Assembly: GCA_040756085.1 (NCBI GenBank)
Contig: JBFMAE010000329.1
Coordinates: 1 to 15,236 of the forward strand
DNA length: 15,236 nt
DNA from: JBFMAE01 sp040756085
GTDB taxonomy: Bacteria > Desulfobacterota > BSN033 > UBA1163
Reading direction: 5' to 3'
Part shown: piece by piece, positions 5,900 through 13,447 of the stretch
Numbering within the stretch: the stretch's first letter is position 1
How the letters are laid out: each line of letters opens with the position of its first letter
Position numbers and translations under genes: made by a program
Notes under the pieces: generated by a model
Databases searched by the model: none
What the model saw: only the letters and a program-made list of their open reading frames with translations
Told to the model about the DNA's origin: nothing

Positions 5900-7486
5900 A
5901 TGGTTTTAAGGGGTTTAAAGGCTAAAATTCTTCTCAGCGTGATCATCGTGGTGGTGGTGATCGAAGGGATCTTCCTCTACCTCAATATCCGCTCTCTCTC
6001 CCGACAGATTCTCGACAAAACAGAAGAAGAGGCCTATAACCTCAGCGAAACCATTCGTTTGAGCATTCGCTATGCGATGATCAAGGATCGAAGAGACGAA
6101 TACCAGCGGATTATCGATGATGTCGCCCAGAGAAAAGGAATTGTCGAAGTCAGAATTTTCAATAAGCAGGGTGAAATCACGGTCTCTTCGGATAAATCCA
6201 GGGTCGGAACCGTCGTCGATAAGCAGGCAGAAGCCTGCTATGGATGTCACAGGGAGGACAAGGCAAAGGTCCTTCTTCCGTCCGATAGCAAAACCCGCAT
6301 CTATCATACAGAAAAGGGGAGTCTTCTCGGATTGATTAACCCAATTTATAATGAATCCCCCTGTTATCCCTGTCATCCTAAAACAACGAATGTTCTCGGT
6401 GTCCTGGATACAATGATCAGCCTCCAGGATTTTGAAAAGGCAAGGACCCAGATCTACAACCGGATGATGATCTCAGGAGTCATCAGCGTCATCATCCTCA
6501 GTTTTTTGTTGAGTTTACTCCTGACACGATTTGTGAACCGACCCGTCGACAAGCTACTGGCCGCTACGAAGACGGCCGCCCATGGAAACCTGGATCAAAC
6601 TGTGAATATCCAGTCTTATGATGAACTGGGAGAACTTTCTCAATCCTTCAACAATATGATCTTAGAGCTGAAGCGATCTCGTGATGCGATTGAAGGATGG
6701 ACTCAAACCCTGGAACATCGTGTTCAGGAACGGACCCAGGAACTTCAGCAGGTTCAGGATCAACTCATCCGTGCCGGCAAGATGGCCGCTCTTGGAGAAC
6801 TGGCGGCTGGAGTGGCTCATGAGATCAATAACCCCCTCACGGGGGTCCTCACCTTCAGTTCCCTCATGCTTAAAAAGGTGGATAAAAATCATCCCTGGAA
6901 AAAGGATTTGGAGAACATTGTCCTACAGACCACTCGATGCCGGAATATTGTAAAGGGACTTCTGGACTTTGCCCGACAGAGGAAGCCGGACAAGAAAGAA
7001 TGGGAGATCCACACACTTATTGACCAAACGCTCACCCTTGTTGAAAAACAGGCACCCTTCCAGAATATCCGTATTGTTAAAGAATTTAAACCAGAGATCC
7101 CGACGCTCTTCGTCGATGCAGACCAGATCCAGCAGGTCTTCATGAACATCCTTCTCAATGCAGCGGATGCCATGGGAGGAAATGGTGGTACTTTGACCAT
7201 CAAAACAGATTTAAGGGATGAAATAGCAGAAATTTCCTTTACCGATACAGGATGCGGAATGACCAAAGAACATCTCTCTAAACTCTTCGCCCCTTTCTTC
7301 ACAACCAAAGAGACAGGCAGAGGAACCGGGTTAGGGTTAGCTATCAGTTATGGAATCATACAAAGCCACAGTGGAGAAATTGAAGTGGAAAGCGAGGTGG
7401 GAAAGGGATCGACCTTCCGGATCAAACTTCCCATCGAAAAACGAAATGGGGAGTTAGGGAGATCGGGTGAAGCGGAGAAAGTATAA
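5900..7486 (+). CDS. membrane histidine kinase with diheme c sensor
   Basis: A 528-residue sensor kinase. Order of parts: TM1 about 9-29; periplasmic sensor about 30-188 with two c-type heme motifs, CYGCH (113-117) and CYPCH (155-159); TM2 about 190-210; HAMP about 211-264; short coiled coil about 265-292; HisKA with phospho-acceptor His307 (GVAHEINNPL); and an HATPase with N-box Asn420 (ILLNAADAM), G1 DTGCGM, F-box FAPFFTTKE and G2 GRGTGLGL. All catalytic boxes are intact. The periplasmic part resembles heme-containing single-domain sensors (Tll0287/DUF3365-like), so a redox or small-gas signal is likely; the ligand is not known. The start at 5900 follows AGGGTGA. No response regulator is adjacent. 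It lies 156 bp after the oxidoreductase on the same strand, so it could control or be co-transcribed with that gene, but this is inference. It converges with the DUF6599-like gene. Confidence 0.92.
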   Translation: MVLRGLKAKILLSVIIVVVVIEGIFLYLNIRSLSRQILDKTEEEAYNLSETIRLSIRYAMIKDRRDEYQRIIDDVAQRKGIVEVRIFNKQGEITVSSDKSRVGTVVDKQAEACYGCHREDKAKVLLPSDSKTRIYHTEKGSLLGLINPIYNESPCYPCHPKTTNVLGVLDTMISLQDFEKARTQIYNRMMISGVISVIILSFLLSLLLTRFVNRPVDKLLAATKTAAHGNLDQTVNIQSYDELGELSQSFNNMILELKRSRDAIEGWTQTLEHRVQERTQELQQVQDQLIRAGKMAALGELAAGVAHEINNPLTGVLTFSSLMLKKVDKNHPWKKDLENIVLQTTRCRNIVKGLLDFARQRKPDKKEWEIHTLIDQTLTLVEKQAPFQNIRIVKEFKPEIPTLFVDADQIQQVFMNILLNAADAMGGNGGTLTIKTDLRDEIAEISFTDTGCGMTKEHLSKLFAPFFTTKETGRGTGLGLAISYGIIQSHSGEIEVESEVGKGSTFRIKLPIEKRNGELGRSGEAEKV

Positions 7487-7497
7487 CCCAATATATG

Positions 7498-7581
7498 TAG
7501 CGTTCCAGTGACACTGGAACGGAATTCTTTCCATGCGCCCCCCTTGACTACCGCAGGCCGGCAATAAAATGAGGGCGCTAC
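7498..7581. repeat. hairpin bracketed by GTAGCG/CGCTAC
   Basis: Between convergent genes, CGTTCCAGT-GAC-ACTGGAACG (7501-7521) makes a perfect 9-bp stem. The segment is bounded by inverted GTAGCG (7498-7503) and CGCTAC (7576-7581), whose last base already belongs to the stop codon of the minus-strand gene. No U-tract follows on either strand. It may be a bidirectional terminator or a REP/MITE-like remnant. Confidence 0.5.
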
Positions 7582-8522
7582 TATTTTATGTTCTTTATAA
7601 GTTCTGTCAAACGATCCTCACCATCCTTCTCTCTTTCAATACCAACTACACCTAGAAGATAGAACCCTTTATGAACAACGATGACCTTTCCCTGATAGGG
7701 GTCTCTCCCTTTGAATGTGTTGGGACCAAATTGAGTTGGAATCCATGAATAGACTTCTCCTTTTCTTGAAAGACTGTTTCTGTAAATTTTTAGGGCACTC
7801 ACGGCATCCTGATCATTTTTAAAAATGGCTAAAAAGAGATGAACTTCTTTACCCTCAATCTTAACCTTAACCTCAGCCTTATCTTTAGACTTAACCTCAA
7901 CCTTCTCTACATATGTCCCCTGGAAACCCCTTTTTAAAAATTGATGTCCTAAAAGGCCTTCAGGAAAATACTGGATGGAACCCGGCTTGAGTCCATTTTT
8001 AGGAAAATAGCCAATCTCTTTTGGTGGAGGGGAAGGATCCATAATCCTCAATGAGATGGTCGTCGCCCATTGTTTCAGGATGGAAGGATTTGATTCTGTG
8101 GCGTAAAGCATGACAAAGTACTTGCCCTTATAGAAGAAAGCGGAGCGATCATCGAGGTAGGAGTCCAGCCCTATTCCTCCCGGACGATCCTCATTTCTAA
8201 ACCGTGAGAATATACCGAATGCCTGAAGTACATTTCCCATGTCATAGATGTCCAGTTCGATTTGATTCTCACGGCTTTCTTTGTTCTGATAAATGGCAAA
8301 AACAGACTTTTGAAACCCGTATTTGAAAAAGAGTTCAGCCTGACCATTGATATGCTCAAAGAGAGTCTTCTTCGTGTAGGTTTGAGGGCCATGGATTAAG
8401 GCCCATCCTGCCGGGATGTCTTTCTTAGGAACAAGGGATCCCAAAGGGGTTGCTAAAGATACCTTCCAACAGGTAACCATTAAAAAAAACACAAAGATAG
8501 TGATCGTCCTTTTATTATTCAT
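7581..8522 (-). CDS. exported DUF6599-like protein, function unknown
   Basis: A 313-residue protein with an N-terminal signal peptide: basic MNNKR, a hydrophobic core to about residue 17, and a likely cleavage after SLA (residue 24). It should be periplasmic. Cys18 is not in a good lipobox. The mature part shows PAGWALIHGPQTYTKKTL, EHINGQAELFFKYGF and IELDIYDMGNVLQAFGIFS, the pattern I associate with the uncharacterised DUF6599 family. A second, similar-sized half carries a Lys/Glu-rich strand (KVEVKSKDKAEVKVKIEG) and ends in RLTELIKNIK. No catalytic motif is evident. It is downstream of the aldo/keto reductase on the same strand, 95 bp away with two hairpins between, so co-transcription is uncertain. 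There is no Shine-Dalgarno before the ATG at 8522. The family name is from memory of the pattern; the molecular role is unknown. Confidence 0.75.
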   Translation of the reverse strand: MNNKRTITIFVFFLMVTCWKVSLATPLGSLVPKKDIPAGWALIHGPQTYTKKTLFEHINGQAELFFKYGFQKSVFAIYQNKESRENQIELDIYDMGNVLQAFGIFSRFRNEDRPGGIGLDSYLDDRSAFFYKGKYFVMLYATESNPSILKQWATTISLRIMDPSPPPKEIGYFPKNGLKPGSIQYFPEGLLGHQFLKRGFQGTYVEKVEVKSKDKAEVKVKIEGKEVHLFLAIFKNDQDAVSALKIYRNSLSRKGEVYSWIPTQFGPNTFKGRDPYQGKVIVVHKGFYLLGVVGIEREKDGEDRLTELIKNIK

Positions 8523-8534
8523 AAAGGTTTGTAG

Positions 8535-8556
8535 GGGCGGCCCTCAGTGGCCGCCC
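8535..8556. repeat. GC-rich palindrome GGGCGGCC/GGCCGCCC
   Basis: A perfect 8-bp G/C stem with a 6-nt loop (CTCAGT), flanked by direct copies of GTAGGG at 8531-8536 and 8560-8565. It is much more GC-rich than the surrounding A/T-rich intergenic DNA, which suggests a REP-type dispersed palindrome rather than a simple terminator. Confidence 0.6.
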
Positions 8557-8578
8557 ATTGTAGGGATTGTTTATTAAT

Positions 8579-8598
8579 GGAGCCCGCGGAGGGACTCC
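8579..8598 (-). terminator. hairpin after the aldo/keto reductase
   Basis: On the minus strand, GGAGTCC and GGGCTCC form a 7-bp stem with one G-U pair around CTCCGC, about 20 bases after the reductase stop. ATTAATAAAC follows instead of a U-tract, so it is a weak terminator candidate or part of the same REP-like cluster as the neighbouring palindrome. Confidence 0.35.
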
Positions 8599-8617
8599 AC
8601 TACGTTGTTATAATGGG

Positions 8618-9760
8618 TCATACGAAAAGGTGTTCGGCCAACCTTATCTGTGATTTCATGTCGAGTCCTCTCCTGCAAATAACAGAACAGGATGAGCACT
8701 CAGAACAGCGTCTGATATCTTGCAATAATTGTGTTTTTTCAAAAACCTCATCAACCAGTCCATCGTTCCGATAACCATCGTGATACATCACAACTCTTAA
8801 GAGATCACTACGAAGTACCCCTTGAGGACATTCGCCAATGCATCCTCCGCACATCGTACAAATCCTTCCCTGAAGAAAGGACTGATACTGTTTCAGTTCA
8901 TTTAAATTTTTCTTCGAAAAGGAAGTTCCCATGACTGCAGCACATTCCTCAATCTGCTCAATCGTGGTCACTCCTGGAACAGCCGCAGAAACATTCTGAT
9001 CCATCAATATGTATTTGAGGGCAGCCTGGTGCGGGCTGAGACCTCCCATTCTCTCCTTCTTATAACCTCCTGCCTGGGTCTTCATCGCCACAATGCCTAT
9101 CCCTGATTTTGCAGCCAATGCCACTGCCTCTTTTAATTTTTTCGAATGGGTGAAATTGTAAGAGACCAGAGCGACATCGTGAAAATTCGATTTTGCTGCT
9201 TCTTGTAAAAGTGAGGCCATATGGCTATGGGCGGAAAAACCGGTGAACCTGGCTTTTCCTTCCTTTTTCATCTTTGACATGAATTCGAAGAGATTGGTAT
9301 CGGAAACCTCTCCTGGAGAAGAGTGACCATGCCATACCAAGACGTCAATGTAATCTGTCCTCAATCGTCGAAGGCTTCGCTCAACCGAGGCCCGCATCTT
9401 CTTTTCATCATGGACATGAACCTTCGTCTGGATGAATACCTTCTCCCTCTTTCCCTGGAGAACCCTGCCTACCATCTCCTCATTCTGGCCCCGCATGTAG
9501 CAGTCTGCTGTATCATAAAAATTAATACCAAGATCAAAGGCCCGATGGAGCACAGCCGGATCACTGCAATTCATCACTCCCATCGATACAGCCGTCACCT
9601 TCAATCCCGTCCTGCCAAGGATGCGATGGACGAGGAACGGCTTCTTCTCCTCTTTTACTGATGCATAACTCGGATTCCAAAAACGGCTGGTAAACATTCC
9701 CAGAAGGGTGGATGACAAATTTCTTATAAACCGTCTTCGCCCCATGTGGTAGGATACCAT
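8618..9760 (-). CDS. Tat-signal aldo/keto reductase with 2x[4Fe-4S] domain
   Basis: A 380-residue oxidoreductase in three parts. Residues 1-38 look like a twin-arginine signal (MGRRRFIRN followed by a short hydrophobic stretch), implying Tat export. Residues about 44-285 form an aldo/keto reductase TIM barrel with the catalytic tetrad Asp83, Tyr88, Lys113 and His144 (FYDTADCY, QTK, VLVWHG). The C-terminal domain has two cluster motifs, Cys301/304/307/311 and Cys352/355/358/362, so electrons could pass between a nicotinamide substrate site and an Fe-S carrier. The start at 9760 is set by AAAGGA six bases upstream; the ATG at 9745 would also keep the Tat motif. The hydrophobic core of the signal is short, so export is likely but not certain. 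The substrate is unknown. The DUF6599-like exported protein lies downstream, and the kinase fusion diverges from its 5' end. Confidence 0.9.
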   Translation of the reverse strand: MVSYHMGRRRFIRNLSSTLLGMFTSRFWNPSYASVKEEKKPFLVHRILGRTGLKVTAVSMGVMNCSDPAVLHRAFDLGINFYDTADCYMRGQNEEMVGRVLQGKREKVFIQTKVHVHDEKKMRASVERSLRRLRTDYIDVLVWHGHSSPGEVSDTNLFEFMSKMKKEGKARFTGFSAHSHMASLLQEAAKSNFHDVALVSYNFTHSKKLKEAVALAAKSGIGIVAMKTQAGGYKKERMGGLSPHQAALKYILMDQNVSAAVPGVTTIEQIEECAAVMGTSFSKKNLNELKQYQSFLQGRICTMCGGCIGECPQGVLRSDLLRVVMYHDGYRNDGLVDEVFEKTQLLQDIRRCSECSSCSVICRRGLDMKSQIRLAEHLFV

Positions 9761-9897
9761 CGTATTTCCTTTAACTATTTAGATTTTAAAAACTATAACC
9801 CATCCCATCGTAAATTTCATTTTTCCGAGGATGGGAGACCGGAAAGATTTTGACTCAATCTTATTATCACATTCCGTTGGTGAGTTCCAGAATTTAA

Positions 9898-9925
9898 TTG
9901 ACAATCCATTTAAATATAATAATAT
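9898..9925 (+). promoter_or_regulatory. sigma70-like promoter for the kinase fusion
   Basis: A perfect -35 TTGACA (9898-9903), a 16-bp spacer and TAATAT (9920-9925, four of six consensus bases) lie 30-58 bases before the ATG, in very A/T-rich DNA. A better TATAAT at 9915 is only 11 bases from the -35 and is therefore less likely to pair with it. Upstream, TCCCATC (9803-9809) and GATGGGA (9830-9836) form an inverted repeat that might be an operator. Confidence 0.5.
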
Positions 9926-9955
9926 TTTCTTAATTCTTTCTATTAGGTTCATTTA

Positions 9956-12900
9956 ATGAGTTCAAATCGTCCTAAGATCATCGAAAGGAAAACAAAAGCA
10001 ACCAATAAGGATCTTGATGCTATTGTAAAGATCTCAGAGGCGATTCACCAATCCTTCGACCTTGATCGAATCCTTCAAATCGCACTGGACACAGTTTTGA
10101 AGCTCAAAGGCTTGGATGCCGGCACCATCCGCATCATGGATGAACAATCGAGCAGCCTTATTCTGAAGGCTTATCAGGGTTTTCCTCTAAAAGTAATAAG
10201 GAAATTGAAAAAGATCAAATTAGGGGAAAAATTCTCTGGTCTTGTGGCCTTGACCGGTGAACCCATCCTTGTCCATGATATCTCCACCAGCCCATGGCTT
10301 GCCGAGATCTCCGAGGCAAGGGCGGATTTGAAATCTCTCGCCAGTATTCCCCTAAAGTCACGAAGCAAGATTGTTGGTTCTATGAATATTTATGCTCCAA
10401 ATGCAGATCATTTTCATGAACAAGTCATGCAACTTTTGAAGGTTATTGGCCTCCAAATAGGTATTGCCATTGAGAATGCTAAATTGCTGGAAATGCTCCG
10501 GCAGAGCCTTAAACAATCCGAGTATATTTTGAGATCTTCTCCCAACGGGATTATCACTTTAGACGTCGATGGAAGGATTCTTTCATTCAATGAGGCAGCT
10601 GAGAGAATTCTTGGCTTTTCATTGGAAGAGGTACGGCAAAAAACTTACAGGGATGCCTTTACAAACCAACCTGAAATCATTGCTGCGATTGAAAAACAAG
10701 AGCTTAATCAAGAATTTATCTTTTATAAAAAAGATGGAGAACGCATCTATATTAATTTGAGCCATTCTCCCATCAGAGATGAAATGGGTCGGGAACAGGG
10801 ATCCATTCTCAATTTTCAAGATATTACAGAAAGAAAAAAAATAGATGAACAGATCCATAGGATCGCAAGGCTCCTCTCCCTCGGTCAATTAGCTGCAGGA
10901 ATCGCCCATGAGGTGAGAAATCCTCTTTCCGGCATCAGCTATGTCCTGGATGATCTCCATGATTATCTAAAAGAGGACGAAGAACGGAGAGAGCTTATTG
11001 AAAGAGCTACGAAGGAAGTGGATCGATTGGACCGCAGCGTTTCGAGCCTGTTGGATTTTTCCCAGGTCAATCGCGTCGATCTTTCTTACCATAATGTCAA
11101 TGCAATCCTTGAGGATGCCTTCCTGTGGATCAAAAATCGATGTCAGGATCAGGAAGTCGAAGTTTTAAAAGAATATGGAGAGGATCTTCCTGAGATTATG
11201 CTGGATCCCGAGAAGCTTAAGCAGGCCTTCCTAAATCTTATGATTAATGCCCTCGATGCGATGGAAAGGGGTGGAATTTTAAAGATCCACACCCGGGGAT
11301 ATTCTGGCAGTCAAAGAAACCCCATGGAACAGAGTAAATTTGTAGAGGTCATTATTGAGGATTCAGGATCAGGTATCCCCATCCAGGATCAAAATAGAAT
11401 CTTTGATCCTTTTTTTACTACCAAAGCAGAGGGATCAGGTCTGGGACTTTCAATCACCCACAGCATCATCTTGGAGCATAGGGGAAAGATTTCTTTGGAA
11501 AGCGAAGAAGGAAGAGGGTCAAGATTTACCATCCATCTTCCGACCTCTTACCCAAGAAAAGGAGGTATCCTTTCCGTCGGAATTGAATCGGGGATTGATG
11601 TATTAGATCCCCATACTCATGGAGGATGGATGACGTATCGTGTGGTGAGGAATATTTTCGAAGGCCTGGTTGATAAAGATCTCACGTTGGAGAATGTCGC
11701 ATACTCTCCGATTATTCCATGTTTAGCAAAATCCTGGGAAATCTCCTCTGACGGTCTAATCTATACCTTTCATCTTCGTGAGGGAGTAAGGTTTCACGAC
11801 GGAACCCTTTTTGATGCAGAAGCCGTTAAATTCAATATTGATCGAATGACCAATCCAAAGGCCCCACAATACGATCCTAAGGCTGCCCATTACTCGATCT
11901 TTATCTGGAGATATCTAAAAGCCGTTGAAGTAGTAAATCCCTTGAAGGTAAGAATCCACTTATCCCAACCTTTTTCAGACTTTCTGGCCCAATTGACCGA
12001 AGGAGGCCTCGGTTCTGCAAAAATGCTTTGTCCTTCGTCCTGGAAACGGTATGGGAGCCAGGGGATCAAGGATCATCCCATTGGGACCGGCCCTTTTAAA
12101 TTTATAGAAAGAGGAAAAAAGGGAGAGGTGATTCTTGAAAAAAATTATGATTATTGGGGTGAAATGGCTCTTTTAGATAAGCTTATCTTCAAACCTATCC
12201 CTGAACCTGCTACTCGAGTTGCAGCCCTACAGATGGGAGAGGTAGATTTTATCTTCGTCCCTCCCCCTGATACCATTGATATCCTCAAAAAAGCAGGGTT
12301 CATGGTCATTCAAGGGCCAGTCCCCCATATCTGGTTCATGTACCTCAACATGAGAGATCGAAAAATGCTGGATCCCCGTGTCCGGAAAGCCATCAATATG
12401 GCCATTGATAAGGAAAGAATGGCCCAACAACTGCTGCGGGGAACTGCCAAGGTTGCCCATGGCCTTCAGGCCCCTGGTTGTCCATCCTATGATCCGGATT
12501 TTTTTGACTATGAATATAATCCGAAAAAGGCCAAGAAGCTTCTCTCAGAAGCTGGATATCCAAAGGGTTTTAAAATGACCTTCCAGACATCCACGGCAGG
12601 ATCAGGCCAATTGATTCCTGTTCAGATGGCTGAATGGATCCGACACGACCTCGAAAAAGTAGGAATCGACTGTAAGCTTGATCTCCATGAATGGATTCAT
12701 TACATCGGGCTATGGGCAAAGGGGATTCAAGAGGGTGTGGAGGCTAACCAAATCTCTTGGGGAATGAGTTCGGATTACTGGTTGGAGATCGTGGCCCATT
12801 CGAAGAACTGGGGTCCAAATGGGAGGAACAGCGGATATTATAAGAATTTGAAAGTCGACGAACTTCTGGATGCCGCAAGGCTTGAATATAATGAACAAAA

Positions 12901-13066
12901 AAGAATAGCTCTCTACCGGAAAGCAAATGGTCTCATTACTAAAGATACAGCCTATGTACCAATTGTGAATGATCTTGCTCCCATTGTTATGAATAAAAAA
13001 GTCAAAGGATTTATCCATCCTCCTTCTGAATGGTACGACTTTACTACGGTTTGGGTTGAGGAATAG
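9956..13066 (+). CDS. GAF-PAS histidine kinase fused to an ABC solute-binding protein
   Basis: One uninterrupted 1036-residue frame. Residues about 22-172 are a GAF domain; 185-295 a PAS domain (SPNGIITLDVDGRILSFNEAAERILG) ending in ITERKK; 300-370 HisKA with phospho-acceptor His318 (AGIAHEVRNPL); 415-530 an HATPase with Asn431 (NLMINALDAM), G1 DSGSGIP, F-box FDPFFTTKA and G2 GSGLGL. At residue 534 (base 11555) the protein passes directly into an SBP_bac_5 peptide/opine-type binding protein, beginning at the usual mature start (RKGGILSVGIES) and complete to the end, about 503 residues. There is no signal peptide, lipobox or transmembrane segment anywhere, so the binding domain is predicted cytoplasmic. 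The ribosome binding site is weak (TAGG). No response regulator or ABC permease is nearby; a Tat-exported amidase follows on the same strand. Domain calls are firm; whether the fusion is functional, vestigial or an assembly join is open. Confidence 0.9.
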   Translation: MSSNRPKIIERKTKATNKDLDAIVKISEAIHQSFDLDRILQIALDTVLKLKGLDAGTIRIMDEQSSSLILKAYQGFPLKVIRKLKKIKLGEKFSGLVALTGEPILVHDISTSPWLAEISEARADLKSLASIPLKSRSKIVGSMNIYAPNADHFHEQVMQLLKVIGLQIGIAIENAKLLEMLRQSLKQSEYILRSSPNGIITLDVDGRILSFNEAAERILGFSLEEVRQKTYRDAFTNQPEIIAAIEKQELNQEFIFYKKDGERIYINLSHSPIRDEMGREQGSILNFQDITERKKIDEQIHRIARLLSLGQLAAGIAHEVRNPLSGISYVLDDLHDYLKEDEERRELIERATKEVDRLDRSVSSLLDFSQVNRVDLSYHNVNAILEDAFLWIKNRCQDQEVEVLKEYGEDLPEIMLDPEKLKQAFLNLMINALDAMERGGILKIHTRGYSGSQRNPMEQSKFVEVIIEDSGSGIPIQDQNRIFDPFFTTKAEGSGLGLSITHSIILEHRGKISLESEEGRGSRFTIHLPTSYPRKGGILSVGIESGIDVLDPHTHGGWMTYRVVRNIFEGLVDKDLTLENVAYSPIIPCLAKSWEISSDGLIYTFHLREGVRFHDGTLFDAEAVKFNIDRMTNPKAPQYDPKAAHYSIFIWRYLKAVEVVNPLKVRIHLSQPFSDFLAQLTEGGLGSAKMLCPSSWKRYGSQGIKDHPIGTGPFKFIERGKKGEVILEKNYDYWGEMALLDKLIFKPIPEPATRVAALQMGEVDFIFVPPPDTIDILKKAGFMVIQGPVPHIWFMYLNMRDRKMLDPRVRKAINMAIDKERMAQQLLRGTAKVAHGLQAPGCPSYDPDFFDYEYNPKKAKKLLSEAGYPKGFKMTFQTSTAGSGQLIPVQMAEWIRHDLEKVGIDCKLDLHEWIHYIGLWAKGIQEGVEANQISWGMSSDYWLEIVAHSKNWGPNGRNSGYYKNLKVDELLDAARLEYNEQKRIALYRKANGLITKDTAYVPIVNDLAPIVMNKKVKGFIHPPSEWYDFTTVWVEE

Positions 13067-13447
13067 GCTGTTCGTCCAGCGGACAGTATATGCCCAAAAA
13101 GTGAACGAATAAAAAATTCTTAATTTTCTGTAAGTTGGAACTAACCTCCCTCTTTTTTAGTAAAAAATAAGTAGCAACATACCCGCAGATCAAACGGTTT
13201 AAAGTATTCCTTCCATTAAAATCCATCTTAAATCCGGCGATTTACCTCTTTTCCCTCTACGGTATAAAAATTGCAGAATGAATTTTATGAGGGCCAATCT
13301 GTCCGAGAAAGGAGGGGAGATCCCTTTATTAAGGACGGCTGCTCTTTATCTATTGAAAGGAAGATATGATTAACCGGATAAACAGGATTTACTAAGGTCT
13401 CGTTGCAAAAATTTTAATTCATTAAAAAGACGATAAGGAGGGATAGC
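13067..13447 (+). promoter_or_regulatory. 381-bp leader region upstream of the amidase
   Basis: This gap holds no convincing gene. TTTACC (13241-13246), a 16-bp spacer and TATAAA (13263-13268) form a reasonable sigma70-like promoter, giving a leader of about 170 nt. Within the leader an ORF of 31 codons (13278-13373) lacks a Shine-Dalgarno. A nested pairing GTCC/GGAC and AAAGG/CCTTT spans 13301-13336. At about 13367-13393 short 9-bp units recur when read on the minus strand (GTAAATCCT, GTTTATCCG, GTTAATCAT), typical of dispersed intergenic sequence. The amidase itself has a strong AAGGAGGG before its ATG. Confidence 0.4.
13068..13086 (+). terminator. small hairpin after the kinase fusion
   Basis: CTGTTCG and CGGACAG form a 7-bp stem with one G-U pair around TCCAG, one base after the stop codon. 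TATATGCCC follows, which is not a good U-tract, so termination would be weak and read-through into the amidase gene is possible. Confidence 0.35.

Noticed and set aside
6889..7308. 139-codon minus-strand ORF inside the diheme kinase
   Set aside because: It is antisense to the catalytic domain of the kinase and has no ribosome binding site or recognisable motif. Other long antisense frames (for example 5915-6376 and 13723-14103) were dismissed for the same reason.
8460..8480. Lipobox around Cys18 of the DUF6599-like protein
   Set aside because: MVTC has Thr before the Cys and Met at -3, which fits poorly, and a good signal peptidase I site (SLA) follows.
9898..9920. TTGACA with TATAAT at 9915 as the promoter
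   Set aside because: The 11-bp spacing is too short for sigma70; the less perfect TAATAT at 16 bp is preferred.
11557..11566. AAAGGAGGT as an internal ribosome binding site separating the binding-protein domain
   Set aside because: It encodes the conserved RKGG of the domain, and no ATG, GTG or TTG in frame lies at usable spacing; the next in-frame ATG is about 64 bases on.
13278..13373. A 31-codon ORF (MNFMRANLSEKGGEIPLL...) in the amidase leader
   Set aside because: It has no ribosome binding site, no recognisable family and is too short to support as a gene. It is kept only as a note on the leader region.
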